In this document: piece by piece, positions 7,953-16,803 of the stretch
Numbering within the stretch: the first letter of the stretch is position 1
How the letters are laid out: every line of letters begins with the position of its first letter
Assembly: GCA_003670425.1 (NCBI GenBank)
Contig: QWRL01000012.1
Location: forward strand, 1-27,589
Direction of reading: 5' to 3'
Source of the DNA: Chloroflexota bacterium
GTDB lineage: Bacteria; Chloroflexota; Anaerolineae; Anaerolineales; UBA11657
Length of the DNA stretch: 27,589 bases
Program-made: the position numbers and the translations under genes
Notes under the pieces: generated by a model
Database searches by the model: none
Seen by the model: only the letters and a program-made list of their open reading frames with translations
Told to the model about the DNA's origin: nothing

Positions 7953-9480
7953 CACTTTCGGCGCCAATTAATACGCGCGTGCGCCAAGCCAGCCATGGGG
8001 TGCGCGTGATCCACGCCGGCCACACTGTAAGCGTTGGGCGCTTCACAATTGGGAATACTTGATAGATGAGTTCCGGCGCATGTGCAATGGGCTGCCAGCG
8101 CACAGCTTGCTGCACAAGGCGCGCATCAATCTGCGGGCCGGCTGTGCCGCGCGCGGTGAGGGTGAAGGCTACGCGGCCGTCTTCAAACGCCAGCACTTCA
8201 GTGCTGCGCGAGTAGCTGACGGAGTCGGGCAGAAGCACTAGCTCCGGCCCAACGCGCGCCGCAAGCTCTTGCAGGCCCGCTGCGTGCAGCAGCTGCTCGT
8301 CCACCACAGTCACCGAGACCGCTGCGCGCATCATAAGTGACAGCACTTCCGCCGGCTCACCGGCTGCGTTGCTGAATGTGGCTTCAAACACGCGCGATAT
8401 GCGCGCTGAGTTTTGCGGCGCAAACTGGCTGGCGGGCAGCGCGGCGGCAAGCTGTGTGTAGCCGCTGTCGAGCAGCTGTGCCTCCAAGAGTTGCTGCAGG
8501 CGCTTCAGGTCGCCGGGCGCAACTGCGGGCAGCTGCTTTACTTCGCCGCCGGCAAGTGCGGCGGGGTTGCCGACCACTACCAAGTCGGCCAGGTAGCCCT
8601 CCATTACGTTGATGAGGCCTGCGCCGACGTTGCCGGCCGGGCCGGGATGCAGGGCGCGCACGGTGCCTTCGCCGCTTGCCCCGGCGCGTGCGGCCAGCGA
8701 TACATCCTGCTGCAGTACAAACTTTATTGCTGAGCCATCGGTGGTGCGCGCTACGGATCCAGCCGGCACTCGCAGTGCTTGCCCTGTGCGGTTTGTGAGC
8801 AGCACATTGCCCGTGGCAAACTCTTCGGCTTTTGTAAAAGTGGCAGTCGTCAAAGTTTCTGAGGAGGCGCTGACTTCAACCGTATGCGTGGCAGCAGGAA
8901 TCGTGCGGTCGGTGGCGGCGTCCAGGCCGGGCACGGCCTCAAGCTTTATGCTGGCTGTAAGCTGCTGGGTTTCCGGCTGCAGCCGCAGCTCGGCTGTGGG
9001 CAGCGCCACCATCAGCATGGCGCCAACTGCGGTGAGCGCGCCCGCGGTGAGCAGCAGGCTGGCCGGCCGCCGCAACAGCGTGAGCCAGCGCGCAACTGGC
9101 GGCCGCATGCCCAGGTAGTTGCGTGCCGCAGCGATATCGGTGGGTATGCGCCCGTCTGGCTCGCGTCTGCCGTGCGGCGCCACGCGCGAACTCCAATTGA
9201 AGAGATGGCTGTCCTCGACCGAATTGAATGTTGGGATGCGCATCTCTACCGCATGGTCGGCAACCATGTCGGGCGCATTTACAAATCCGAGGTGCGCGCC
9301 CAGCTGCGACGCATGGCGATGCACAAGCGTTAGATCAAGGCGGCGCTGCAAAGGCGGCACCTGTCCCCAACCGGGCTTGGGCCAGACCACGAGCACACGG
9401 TCAACGCGCGTCCAGCCGAGTTTGTCGCGCGTCGAGTGATAGTCGTCAAAAAAATCGAGATGAATTATTTGCTCGCGCAT
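7933..9480 (-). CDS. Single-pass membrane protein with baseplate-J/gp47-like beta domain
   Basis: A 515-residue protein with a cytoplasmic-looking N-terminal part (about 1-135), one transmembrane helix near 136-160 (PASLLLTAGALTAVGAM) and a long external part. Between about 220 and 300 it has the repeating pattern NVLLTNRTGQALRVPAGSV, TTDGSAIKF, then GPAGNVGAGLINVMEG. This resembles the beta domain of baseplate J/gp47 proteins, a label such anchored proteins often receive in Chloroflexota. The C-terminus ends in a tryptophan-rich stretch (VWPAWITRTPWLAWRTRV). No phage genes accompany it, so a structural virion role is unlikely; a cell-surface or envelope function is inferred. It lies between alaS (75 bases upstream) and ruvX (20-base overlap). 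Confidence 0.68.
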   Translation of the reverse strand: MREQIIHLDFFDDYHSTRDKLGWTRVDRVLVVWPKPGWGQVPPLQRRLDLTLVHRHASQLGAHLGFVNAPDMVADHAVEMRIPTFNSVEDSHLFNWSSRVAPHGRREPDGRIPTDIAAARNYLGMRPPVARWLTLLRRPASLLLTAGALTAVGAMLMVALPTAELRLQPETQQLTASIKLEAVPGLDAATDRTIPAATHTVEVSASSETLTTATFTKAEEFATGNVLLTNRTGQALRVPAGSVARTTDGSAIKFVLQQDVSLAARAGASGEGTVRALHPGPAGNVGAGLINVMEGYLADLVVVGNPAALAGGEVKQLPAVAPGDLKRLQQLLEAQLLDSGYTQLAAALPASQFAPQNSARISRVFEATFSNAAGEPAEVLSLMMRAAVSVTVVDEQLLHAAGLQELAARVGPELVLLPDSVSYSRSTEVLAFEDGRVAFTLTARGTAGPQIDARLVQQAVRWQPIAHAPELIYQVFPIVKRPTLTVWPAWITRTPWLAWRTRVLIGAESDARTGS

Positions 9481-9482
9481 AG

Positions 9483-9497
9483 TGCACCAACGGTGCA
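9483..9497 (-). other. Small hairpin directly upstream of the baseplate-J-like gene
   Basis: TGCACC and GGTGCA form a perfect 6-bp stem with a 3-base loop, two bases before the ATG at 9480 on the minus strand. There is no Shine-Dalgarno sequence between hairpin and start. It could affect translation initiation in the alaS-to-ruvX transcript; it lacks a T-run, so it is not an ordinary terminator. Confidence 0.4.
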
Positions 9498-9555
9498 GTT
9501 GGGATTGTAGTGCAGAGTGTTGGCGCAGCCGCGCGCGCAGCTGCTTGCAGGTGGG

Positions 9556-12306
9556 CTAGGGTGCAAGCAAATTAGCCACGAGCGCGGCTGCGCTTGCGAG
9601 CGCAGCATCCAGCCGGGTGGCATCTTTGCCGCCGGCTTGTGCCAGCGTAGGTTTTCCACCACCGCGGCCGCCAATCACTTCAGCAACCGTGTTGATTATT
9701 TTGCCGGCATGCAGCCCGCGGTCAACAAGGTCTTGCGTGACGGCCACAACTATGCCCGGGGCGCCATCGACTACGCTGCCAAACACTGCCACACCGCTCG
9801 GGTGCGCGGCGTGGAACCACTCGCCGGCGTCGCGCAAGTTGTGCAAATCTTCAACCTGCAGGCGCGCAGCCAGAAATGGCACGCCCGCAATTGTTTGGGT
9901 GTTGATGCGCGCGGCTGCGAGCTGCGTGTGCAGTGCGCTGCGCTTGAGTTCCTCGCGTTCGCGCTGCAGCAGGCTGTGGCTGGCCAGCAGCTCGCCAACT
10001 TTTTGCGCGGCGCCCGCGGCCGGCACTTGCAGCTGGCTGGCAATCTGTTCGATGAGCGCAGCCTGGCGCTGCAGGTATTCGATGGCGGCGGGGCCGGAGA
10101 TGGCTTCAATGCGGCGCACGCCCGCAGCTACGGCGCCTTCACCCACAATAACAAACGCGCCAAGCCGGCTGGTGTTGGTCACGTGCGTTCCGCCGCACAG
10201 CTCCAGCGAGACCGGTTCGGCTGCGCTGCCGATACGCACGGTGCGCACAATTTCGCCATACTTTTCGCCGAAGAGCGCCATGGCGCCGCTGGCAATTGCG
10301 TTGGCGCGTGCTTCATGCGAAATGCTTACGGGCAGTGCTTCCGATATGGAGCGCTGCACTCCCGTTGCAATTTCGGCGCGCTCGCCCGCGCTCAGTCCGC
10401 CGTTGTGTGAAAAATCGAAACGCAGACGGTCTGCTGCCACCAGCGAACCGGCTTGGCGTACATGCCCGCCAAGCAGGCTGCGCAGGTGTGCCTGCAGTAA
10501 ATGTGTGGCAGTGTGATTACAGGCAATGCCGGCGCGCTGCGCAGCGTTGACGCGCACGCTGGCGCTGTCTTGAACGCGCGGGTGGCCGGAAGCAACGCTG
10601 CCAGTGTGGACGATGAGTCCGCCCACCGGTCGCTGCGCCCGCTCAATGCGAATCTGCCACGCGTTGTCCGGACCATGGATTGTGCCAATGTCGGCAATCT
10701 GTCCACCGGATTCCACATAGAACGGCGTGCGCGCGAGAATGACCTCAACCTTGGTGCCCGGGCCGGCGGTCGCAACCTGCTTCCCGTTCACGAGCATGGC
10801 TGCGAGTGTTTCGGTTGTTTCGAGTGCGCCATGCGGGTCGTGCTCCACGCCGCTCTCGGGCAGCAGCGCTGCTGCCTGCAGCTCCGTTAGCAGCTGCGCA
10901 TATCTTTGGGCAGTGCCCGCATCTTTTGCACCCATTGCCTGGCCGGCGCCAGAGACCAGCTTGTGCTCATCAAGCGCGGCGCGGAAGCCGGCCTCATCCA
11001 CGCGCAGGTTGCGTTTGCGCAGCAAGTCGCGTGTGATTTCCAGCGGCAGGCCATATGTGGCGTACAAGTCAAAGGCGCGCGCACCGGCCAGCTGCGCTTG
11101 GCTGCTGCGCTGCATTTCATCCATCAGGGTTTCCAATTGCGCGACGCCCTGATCCACGGTGCGCTGAAAGCGCTGCTCTTCATCGGTCAGCGTGCGGGCA
11201 ATTGCCAGCTGCTGGCGCTCCAGCTCCGGGTAGGCTGCGCTGTATTCCGCAATCACCGCGGCGGCCACGCGCGCAAGGAATGGTTCGTGGAATCCAATTT
11301 CATTTCCAAAGCGATGGGCACGGCGGATGATCATGCGGCAGACATAGTTGCGGCCGGTGTTGCCGGGAATGACGCCGTCCGCAATCAGGAATGCGGCAGC
11401 GCGCGCATGATCTGCAATCACGCGATAGGGCGTGAGGTTTGCCTCGCGCTGCGCCACGCTGTGGCCGGCGAGCGCTTGAATGCGCTGCAAGATGGGCGTG
11501 AACAGGTCGGTGCGATAGTTGGAGTTGACATTTTGCAGCACGGAGACAATGCGCTCGAGGCCCATGCCGGTATCAACGTGCTTGGCGGGCAGCGGCTCGA
11601 GGCTGGTTGGGCTGTGGCGGTTGTACTGGATGAACACCAGGTTCCATAGTTCCAAATAGCGGGCGCAGCCGGAGTTGACGCCGCAGGTTTGGCCGGGCAC
11701 GGCTGCGCAATTGCAGAACTCGGCGCCGCGGTCAAGATGGATTTCAGAGTCTGGCCCGCATGGGCCGACTTCGGCCATCTCCCAAAAATTGTCCTTGCGC
11801 CCGAAGAAGAGCAGGTGCTGCGGATCAAACCCCGGCTGCTGCAGCCAGCACTGTGCGGCTTCGTCATCTTCCGGCACAATGCCTTGTTCATCGCGGAAGC
11901 AGGTGGCCCACAAGCGGTCTTTGGGCAGGCCCCATACCCCGGTGAGCAGCTGCCACGCCCACGCAATTGCATCCTGCTTGTAATAGTCGCCAAAGGACCA
12001 GTTGCCGAGCATCTCAAAGAAAGTGTGATGGGTATCATCCCGGCCCACATCATCCAAGTCGTTGTGTTTGCCGGCGACGCGCATGCTCTTCTGCGAGTCC
12101 GCTGCGCGGCGGTACGGGCGGGTTCCGGTGTTGAGGAACACGTCCTTAAACTGCACCATGCCAGAGTTTGTGAACAGCAGTGTGGGATCGTCAGCTGGAA
12201 TGAGCGAGGCCGACGGAACGATGGCATGGCCGCGCTCGGCGAAGAAATCGAGGAATGACTGCCGCACTTGGGCACCCGTCAGCGACGGCGGAACACGGAT
12301 ATTCAT
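9556..12306 (-). CDS. alaS: Alanyl-tRNA synthetase
   Basis: A 916-residue class II aminoacyl-tRNA synthetase, somewhat longer than the usual 870-880. The catalytic core shows FTNSGMVQFKDVFL, HHTFFEMLGNWSFGDYYK, VGPCGPDSEIH and motif 3 GMGLER. The editing domain has the zinc ligands HTATH (about residues 595-600) and CGGTH (about 703-707). The C-Ala oligomerisation domain ends in the glycine-rich GRGGGKPTLAQAGG. It charges tRNA-Ala and clears mis-charged Ser and Gly. It is divergent from tyrS across a 104-base gap; a TATAAT box lies 33 bases upstream of the ATG. No T-box leader is present; the gap is too short. Confidence 0.97.
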   Translation of the reverse strand: MNIRVPPSLTGAQVRQSFLDFFAERGHAIVPSASLIPADDPTLLFTNSGMVQFKDVFLNTGTRPYRRAADSQKSMRVAGKHNDLDDVGRDDTHHTFFEMLGNWSFGDYYKQDAIAWAWQLLTGVWGLPKDRLWATCFRDEQGIVPEDDEAAQCWLQQPGFDPQHLLFFGRKDNFWEMAEVGPCGPDSEIHLDRGAEFCNCAAVPGQTCGVNSGCARYLELWNLVFIQYNRHSPTSLEPLPAKHVDTGMGLERIVSVLQNVNSNYRTDLFTPILQRIQALAGHSVAQREANLTPYRVIADHARAAAFLIADGVIPGNTGRNYVCRMIIRRAHRFGNEIGFHEPFLARVAAAVIAEYSAAYPELERQQLAIARTLTDEEQRFQRTVDQGVAQLETLMDEMQRSSQAQLAGARAFDLYATYGLPLEITRDLLRKRNLRVDEAGFRAALDEHKLVSGAGQAMGAKDAGTAQRYAQLLTELQAAALLPESGVEHDPHGALETTETLAAMLVNGKQVATAGPGTKVEVILARTPFYVESGGQIADIGTIHGPDNAWQIRIERAQRPVGGLIVHTGSVASGHPRVQDSASVRVNAAQRAGIACNHTATHLLQAHLRSLLGGHVRQAGSLVAADRLRFDFSHNGGLSAGERAEIATGVQRSISEALPVSISHEARANAIASGAMALFGEKYGEIVRTVRIGSAAEPVSLELCGGTHVTNTSRLGAFVIVGEGAVAAGVRRIEAISGPAAIEYLQRQAALIEQIASQLQVPAAGAAQKVGELLASHSLLQREREELKRSALHTQLAAARINTQTIAGVPFLAARLQVEDLHNLRDAGEWFHAAHPSGVAVFGSVVDGAPGIVVAVTQDLVDRGLHAGKIINTVAEVIGGRGGGKPTLAQAGGKDATRLDAALASAAALVANLLAP

Positions 12307-12338
12307 CTTGAATTCTGGCAGTTTGGTGCGGCGGTGCG

Positions 12339-12344
12339 ATTATA
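12339..12344 (-). promoter_or_regulatory. Probable -10 box (TATAAT) for alaS
   Basis: The minus strand reads AGGTATAATCGC, a perfect TATAAT in the divergent alaS/tyrS gap. The expected transcript start is near 12332, giving a leader of about 26 bases. No consensus -35 box is visible at the right distance. Confidence 0.55.
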
Positions 12345-12379
12345 CCTGAGGCTTGGGTGAAAAGCAGCCACGCTTGCAT

Positions 12380-12388
12380 GATATAACT
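12380..12388 (+). promoter_or_regulatory. Probable extended -10 promoter for tyrS
   Basis: The plus strand reads TGATATAAC, i.e. TGn followed by TATAAC, an extended -10 element that does not need a strong -35. Transcription would begin near 12395, about 16 bases before the tyrS ATG. No Shine-Dalgarno sequence is seen in that leader. Confidence 0.45.
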
Positions 12389-12410
12389 CCAAGCGCAGAC
12401 GGTGTAAACA

Positions 12411-13625
12411 ATGCAACATGATGTGGACGAACAGCTGCAAATATTGATGCAGGGAACTGAGTATGGCGACGCGCAACTGGCGGCAAAAATGCGCGCCGAG
12501 CTGCGCGAGCGCCTGCTGTTGGGGCGGCCGCTGCGTGTGTACTGCGGCTACGATCCCACTGCCACGGATCTGCATCTTGGGCACACCATCACAATGCGCA
12601 AGCTGCGCCAGTTTCAGGAGCTGGGCCACGAAGTGACCTTCTTGATTGGCAGCTACACCGCGCTTGTTGGCGACCCCTCTGACAAGAACCGCGCGCGCCC
12701 GGTGCTGACCGAAGAACAGGTGAACGAGAACGCGCGCAGTTATTCAGAGCAGGCGTTTCGCGTGCTGGACCGCGAGAAGACAGTTGTGCGCGCAAACGGC
12801 GAGTGGCTTTCCAAGCTGTCGCTTGTGGACTTGATCCGGCTGGCGCAAAACTTTACGGTGCAGCAGTTTTTGGTGCGCGATAACTTTGCCAAGCGCATGC
12901 AGAACGGGGATCCAATATTCTTGCATGAAACTTTTTATGCGTTGATGCAGGGGTACGACGCATGCGCCATGGAGACAGATGTGCAGGTGGGTGGCACGGA
13001 CCAGTTGTTTAATATTATTGTGGCCGGCCGCAAACTGCAGGAGGCGCTTGGGCAGCGGCCGCAAGTGGGCATCATTACCGGCATTCTGCCCGGCACGGAT
13101 GGCGTGCAGCGCATGTCAAAGTCAACCGGCAACCATATTCCTGTGGCCACCACGGCAGAAGACATGTTTGGAAAGTTGATGAGCGTGCCGGATACGGCGC
13201 TGGGCGTGTACATGCGCCTCGTTACGCGCTGGTCGCCGGCTGCCGTGCAAGTGGTGGAGGAGCGCATTGCCAGCGGCGCGCTGCACCCGCGCGATGGAAA
13301 AATGCAAATTGCACATGAGATCACGGCTGTGTTCTATGGAGCGGAAGGGGCGGCACAGGGACAGGCGCATTTTGAGCGCGTGTTCCAGCGCCGTGAGCTA
13401 CCGGATGACATGCCGCTGTTTGCCGCGGTGGCGGGCGCGAAGCTCGTTGACTTTGTGGTGAGCGCGGGTTTGGTTCCCACCAAAAGCGAGGCGCGCCGCT
13501 TAATCAAGCAGGGCGGAATAAAGCTGGGTGGCGTTGCCGTCGCTGATACAGAAATGCTGCTCCAAATTACTGAAGCAACTGTTATTCAGGTGGGCAAGCG
13601 CAAGTTTGCGCGGCTGACGCCTTAG
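12411..13625 (+). CDS. tyrS: Tyrosyl-tRNA synthetase
   Basis: A 404-residue class I synthetase that charges tRNA-Tyr. The Rossmann-fold core has YCGYDPTATDLHLGH with the HIGH motif at residues 55-58. The tyrosine-pocket stretch is VQVGGTDQLFNI, and the KMSKS loop is present as RMSKS at 234-238. The C-terminal 65 residues form an S4 RNA-binding domain (SEARRLIKQGGIKLGG). The length and the GYDPTATDLHLGH variant fit the shorter TyrZ-type bacterial enzymes. The gene stands alone on the plus strand, divergent from alaS, and its stop codon interlocks with the convergent flavoprotein stop over four bases. Confidence 0.95.
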   Translation: MQHDVDEQLQILMQGTEYGDAQLAAKMRAELRERLLLGRPLRVYCGYDPTATDLHLGHTITMRKLRQFQELGHEVTFLIGSYTALVGDPSDKNRARPVLTEEQVNENARSYSEQAFRVLDREKTVVRANGEWLSKLSLVDLIRLAQNFTVQQFLVRDNFAKRMQNGDPIFLHETFYALMQGYDACAMETDVQVGGTDQLFNIIVAGRKLQEALGQRPQVGIITGILPGTDGVQRMSKSTGNHIPVATTAEDMFGKLMSVPDTALGVYMRLVTRWSPAAVQVVEERIASGALHPRDGKMQIAHEITAVFYGAEGAAQGQAHFERVFQRRELPDDMPLFAAVAGAKLVDFVVSAGLVPTKSEARRLIKQGGIKLGGVAVADTEMLLQITEATVIQVGKRKFARLTP

Positions 13626-14797
13626 CCTGCGCGCGGCGGACTTGCGGTGGCTCCGCCTTCAGCCAGCGCGCTGCGGCCGATGAGCTCCAGTGCTGTGTCG
13701 CCGGATGGCGGCTGCATCAAGCCGGCGCGCACATCCCGGAAGTGGCGCTCAAGCGGCAGCGTGCGCGTGATGCTGGTGCCGCCGGCAATGCGCAGCGCTG
13801 CGTCTGTCACTTCGTTGGCAACCTCCGACACCAAATACTTGGCGGCCACTATGCGCGGATAAAGCGCGCGCTGTGCCGCCGCACTGCCGTCCCATTTTTC
13901 CACCACGGCTTCAAGCAGCGTGCGGGCGCTCATCAGGCGCACATCCAGCGCGCCAATCTGGCGCTGGATTTTTGGCAGCGTGGCAATCGGCGCACCCAGC
14001 GCTGTTGGCGTGCGCTCCAGTGCAAATTGAATGACCGCATTGCGCGCGGCCAGCGCGCTGCCCAGATACACCGCCGCCATCATCACCGGAAACCATGCGT
14101 TGGGCGGTGCGCCCGGCGCACTGCAATCGGGCTGGATTAAGTTTTCAGCGGGCAGGTGCACGTTGTTGAAGCGCACGTCATGGCTGTCACTCGCGCGCAA
14201 GCTGAGCGCGTTGCCCCACGTCTCATCCCACTCCACCCCCGCGCGCGCCGTCTCCACCAGCGCAATCGCGGGCACCTCTGCGTGGCGCACACGCACCAGC
14301 ATGTGGGTCAGGTGGCGTCCGCCCGTCGTCCATGTTTTAAGTCCGTTGAGCGTGTAGCCGCCGGCAGTGTGCGCATGCAGAGTTGATTGCGGCAGGCCGC
14401 CGCGCGAGGGGCTGCCCATTTCCGGTTCGCTGGCAACTGCATTTACGAGGGCGCCATCCGCAGCGAGTTGGCACAGGTTTTCAAATGCGTTTGGCAGCCA
14501 CGGGCAGTGTTCGCTGGCGCTGCCAAAAATGTGCAGTGGCATGCCCAGCACCATTGCGGTGGCGGCGCTGCCTTGGGCCAGCTCAATCTGGACCGCAAGG
14601 CACGCTGCCATCGGCAGGCCGCTGCCGCCCAGCGCGCGCGGCACACTCAGCGCAAAGAAGCCGGCGCTGCGCAGCGCTGCAACATCTGCTGCGGGCAGCT
14701 GCGCGTGCGCATCCGCAGCTGCGGCGCGCGTGGCAAATTCACATGCCAGCTCACGCGCCAGCTGCAAAGCCTGTGCGGCGCTGTGGCTGCGGCTCAC
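13622..14797 (-). CDS. Acyl-CoA-dehydrogenase-fold flavoprotein, atypical active site
   Basis: A 391-residue protein with the three ACAD regions: helical N-domain (about 1-115), beta middle domain (about 120-220, containing GYTLNGLKTWTTGG) and helical C-domain (about 225-380). Near the C-terminus it reads FRDVRAGLMQPPSGDTALEL where ordinary acyl-CoA dehydrogenases have the catalytic Glu in a YEGT-type turn. That form is seen in flavin monooxygenase-like members (DszC-type) and in unassigned ACAD paralogues. Substrate and reaction are therefore open: either an FAD/FMN-dependent dehydrogenase using another base or a reduced-flavin monooxygenase. Its ATG overlaps the moeA-PBP stop (ATGA, 14794-14797), so it is translated with the molybdenum genes, an unusual neighbour. 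It converges on tyrS. Confidence 0.8.
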   Translation of the reverse strand: MSRSHSAAQALQLARELACEFATRAAAADAHAQLPAADVAALRSAGFFALSVPRALGGSGLPMAACLAVQIELAQGSAATAMVLGMPLHIFGSASEHCPWLPNAFENLCQLAADGALVNAVASEPEMGSPSRGGLPQSTLHAHTAGGYTLNGLKTWTTGGRHLTHMLVRVRHAEVPAIALVETARAGVEWDETWGNALSLRASDSHDVRFNNVHLPAENLIQPDCSAPGAPPNAWFPVMMAAVYLGSALAARNAVIQFALERTPTALGAPIATLPKIQRQIGALDVRLMSARTLLEAVVEKWDGSAAAQRALYPRIVAAKYLVSEVANEVTDAALRIAGGTSITRTLPLERHFRDVRAGLMQPPSGDTALELIGRSALAEGGATASPPRAG

Positions 14798-16758
14798 AGC
14801 AATCCCGGGCGGCGTTCGCCCATTAGCTCCACGTAGTAGCCGGGGCGGGCGCTCACGGCAGCGCGGAATTGCGCATCGGTGAGCAGTGCCAGCAGTGGCT
14901 GCATTAGTACGCCGTCCACGCTTGCTTCGGGCACCACCAAATCATAGCGTTCGCGCGCTACCGGCACAAAGTCCAGCTTCAGCGCACTGGCCGCAGCGTG
15001 GATGCCCAGCCCGCAGTCTGCAATGCCGGAGGAGATTGCAACGGCCACGCCAAGGTGCGTGTACTCTTCATGCTCATATCCGTTAATGCCGTCTGCGGTG
15101 AGCCCCAGTTTGCCCAGTTCATAATCCAGCAGCACCCGCGTGCCAGCGCCGCGCTGGCGGTTCACGTAGCGCACATCTTTGCGTGCAAGGTCCGCCAGGC
15201 TGGCAATGCGCAATGGATTGCCGGGCGCCACCAGCAAGCCTTGCTCGCGTTCTACCAGCGTGATCAGCTGCACCGGCAGCTCGGGCAGATAGCGGCGCAC
15301 GGAAGCATGGTTGAACGTGCCACTGTCGGGGTCGATGAGATGGCTGCCGGCAAAATGGCATTCGCCGCGCGCCAGCGCAATCAGCCCGCCAAGGCTGCCC
15401 ACATTGGCGGAGCTCAGGCGCAGCCCGGGCGCGCGCTCCGCCAAGAACTGCGCTAGAAGATCCAGCGCCAGATCATGCGATCCAATGTGCAGGATAGTGT
15501 GGTCTATCTCCGCAGCTGTGCGATACAAATGCACCGTGACGCTTGTGCCGGCGGAGTACCCCTCCGAGAATCGGGGAATGCGCACAATGCCGTCGGCGCG
15601 GACGAGTGACGAGATGACGCCGGCACCGCGCGCAAGCGGCGTTGCCACAACCTGATTGTTGACGCGGCCCGCACTCACGCGCAAATATTCGTCGTCACCG
15701 GCGGGTGAAAGCACTTTGCGGGTGAGCGTTGCAGTTATGGTCTCCGCAGCAGCTGATGCCATTCCCAGCCAATGCGCCAGCAGCGGCTCCACAAAAATTT
15801 CGCCGGTGTGCGCTGCGCTTACCGGATAACCCGGCACGCCCACAATCGGAGTGGGGCGCTGGCCGCTGGTGCCGGACAGCACACCCAAAATTACGGGGTG
15901 GCCCGGGCGGACCGCTACGCCATGCAGGCACACTTTGCCAAGCGCTGCAATTACACGCGCAGAAAAATCCTCAGACCCTTTGGAGGAGCCCGCATTGAGC
16001 AGCACCAAGTCGTGCTTGGCGGCAGCCTCACCGACGGCCGCACAAATCTGCTCAAAATCATCCGCAACAATCGGCCAGCGCGTTGCAACGCCGCCCCACT
16101 GCTGCACTTGTGCGCCGAGCACCAGCGAGTTGTACTCGATGATTTGCCCGGGCTGCACATCGGTGCCGGCCGGTACCAGCTCTGTGCCTGTGGGAATGAT
16201 GGCAACGCGCGGTTGGCGGCGCACCATTACAGTGCCGTAACCGCATCCAGCCAGCGCACCCAAGTCCACCGGACGCAACCGCTGGTTGGCGGGCAGCACC
16301 AGCTCTGTGGCCACCATGTCCTCGCCAGTAGCGCGCACATGCTGCCACGGCGGCAGCGCCGCCCGGATCTGTATGCGCTCCGGCTGGCGCGTGTCTGCGC
16401 CGCTGCCCATGGGCTGCACCGCCTCAATTGGAATCACAGCCGTAGCGTGCTGCGGCAGCGCATCGCCGGTGTCAACATAAATTGCCTGGTCCGGTACGCG
16501 CAGCTCCAGCGGCGCGCTCTCCGTAGCGCCTGCCGTATCCCCGGCGCGCACCGCATACCCATCCATTGCTGCCGCGTGATAATGCGGCGCCGAAAGCTTT
16601 GCCCACACCGGCACGGCCGTTACCCGCCCCAGCGCATTTGTTAGCGCGACGCTTTCTGCCGGCAGCGCATCCCAGCAGCCTGCGGCTTCAATGGCAGCAT
16701 TCCACGCTGCGTGCGCTTCAGGCAGCGGGATGTCATGCAAATAAATGTCGAGCGGCAT
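14794..16758 (-). CDS. Molybdopterin molybdenumtransferase MoeA fused to a periplasmic-binding-like domain
   Basis: A 654-residue fusion. Residues 1-405 are a complete MoeA: AAAMDGYAV near residue 64, the MoCF domain with IIPTGTELVPAG, LNAGSSKGSEDFSARV and VGVPGYPVSA (about 175-325), and the C-terminal beta domain. Residues about 425-640 are a PBP-like domain of the kind found fused to MoeA or to ModE-like regulators: it contains SHDLALDLLAQFL, GLIALARGECHFAGSHLIDP, VNRQRGAGTRVLLDY and YTHLGVAVAISSGIADCGLG. MoeA inserts molybdate (or tungstate) into adenylylated molybdopterin in the cytoplasm. The attached domain may bind the oxyanion or the cofactor; this is inference. No signal peptide is present. 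It follows a second moeA after 45 bases. Confidence 0.92.
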   Translation of the reverse strand: MPLDIYLHDIPLPEAHAAWNAAIEAAGCWDALPAESVALTNALGRVTAVPVWAKLSAPHYHAAAMDGYAVRAGDTAGATESAPLELRVPDQAIYVDTGDALPQHATAVIPIEAVQPMGSGADTRQPERIQIRAALPPWQHVRATGEDMVATELVLPANQRLRPVDLGALAGCGYGTVMVRRQPRVAIIPTGTELVPAGTDVQPGQIIEYNSLVLGAQVQQWGGVATRWPIVADDFEQICAAVGEAAAKHDLVLLNAGSSKGSEDFSARVIAALGKVCLHGVAVRPGHPVILGVLSGTSGQRPTPIVGVPGYPVSAAHTGEIFVEPLLAHWLGMASAAAETITATLTRKVLSPAGDDEYLRVSAGRVNNQVVATPLARGAGVISSLVRADGIVRIPRFSEGYSAGTSVTVHLYRTAAEIDHTILHIGSHDLALDLLAQFLAERAPGLRLSSANVGSLGGLIALARGECHFAGSHLIDPDSGTFNHASVRRYLPELPVQLITLVEREQGLLVAPGNPLRIASLADLARKDVRYVNRQRGAGTRVLLDYELGKLGLTADGINGYEHEEYTHLGVAVAISSGIADCGLGIHAAASALKLDFVPVARERYDLVVPEASVDGVLMQPLLALLTDAQFRAAVSARPGYYVELMGERRPGLL

Positions 16759-16803
16759 GTGCGTTACTGCAATGTGAGAAATATTCGCGTAGACGCGGCT
16801 GAG

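Noticed and set aside
9517..10410. Plus-strand open frame of 297 codons opposite alaS
   Set aside because: Antisense shadow of a full-length alanyl-tRNA synthetase.
12307..12410. T-box riboswitch controlling alaS or tyrS
   Set aside because: The divergent gap is only 104 bases, too short for a T-box leader on either side, and the predicted leaders are 16-26 bases.
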